A stretch of DNA of 5,369 nucleotides, taken from the NCBI GenBank assembly GCA_052034295.1, contig JBPOIS010000103.1, positions 1 to 5,369 of the forward strand. The letters are read 5' to 3'. Under the pieces are notes generated by a model that ran no database searches, was not told where the DNA came from, and saw nothing but the letters and a program-made list of their open reading frames with translations. Positions 5,363-5,369 of this stretch are shown in pieces (the first letter of the stretch is position 1; each line of letters begins with the position of its first letter). The position numbers and the translations under genes are program-made. This stretch comes from JBPOIS01 sp052034295. Lineage in GTDB: Bacteria; Pseudomonadota; Gammaproteobacteria; Pseudomonadales; Moraxellaceae.

Positions 5363-5369
5363 GCGCCGG

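Noticed and set aside
5317..5369. A third REP-like element after the dehydrogenase gene (CTAC at 5317-5320)
   Set aside because: The GTAG on the - strand is not followed by a CCCG palindrome, so the resemblance is limited to four bases.

Overview
The window is a GC-rich bacterial chromosome segment carrying four genes with very little intergenic space. Sequence style suggests a proteobacterium, perhaps a betaproteobacterium of the Neisseriales/Chromobacterium type. That placement is an impression from GC content, codon use and gene families, not a proven assignment. Two gene pairs are seen: a convergent pair on the left (Rpn-family nuclease on +, TerB_N/TerB/TerB_C protein on -) and a divergent pair on the right (TetR-type regulator on -, acyl-CoA dehydrogenase on +). 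No stretch longer than about 130 bases lacks a gene.

Left part, 20-3317. The + strand gene (20-922) encodes a PD-(D/E)XK nuclease of the recombination-promoting nuclease (Rpn) / PDDEXK transposase-like family. It has five exact Arg-Glu-Glu-Gly repeats near its C-terminus, encoded by a 12-bp tandem repeat. Rpn proteins of enteric bacteria are known as toxic anti-phage nucleases restrained by a small C-terminal protein made from inside the same gene. A perfect AGGAGG followed by GTG lies inside this gene just before that C-terminal domain, so the same arrangement is possible here. The facing gene (993 to about 3317, - strand) encodes a large multidomain protein with TerB_N, a TerB-like domain and TerB_C, a family linked by comparative genomics to stress and defence systems but of unknown biochemistry. 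The 70 bases between the two stop codons are filled by an inverted pair of GTAG-headed palindromes (919-996). This looks like a REPIN-type REP doublet, and its GTAG heads supply the TAG stop codons of both genes.

Right part, 3409-5313. A TetR/AcrR-family repressor (- strand) and an acyl-CoA dehydrogenase of the long-chain/isovaleryl type (+ strand) diverge from a 126-base region. This region holds two overlapping face-to-face promoters, a perfect 18-bp palindrome (ATCGGTCAACTGACCGAT) inside both, and a second near-identical copy exactly 32 bp downstream. The simplest reading is that the regulator represses itself and the dehydrogenase from these operators, with an acyl-CoA or related metabolite as the likely inducer. 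The TerB-family gene lies behind the regulator on the same strand but has its own possible TATAAT box, so it need not share that control.

The most unusual points are the stop-codon-sharing REP doublet, the possible gene-within-gene in the Rpn gene with its SD-like 12-bp repeats, the well-built divergent operator, and the pairing of two defence/stress-associated genes tail to tail.
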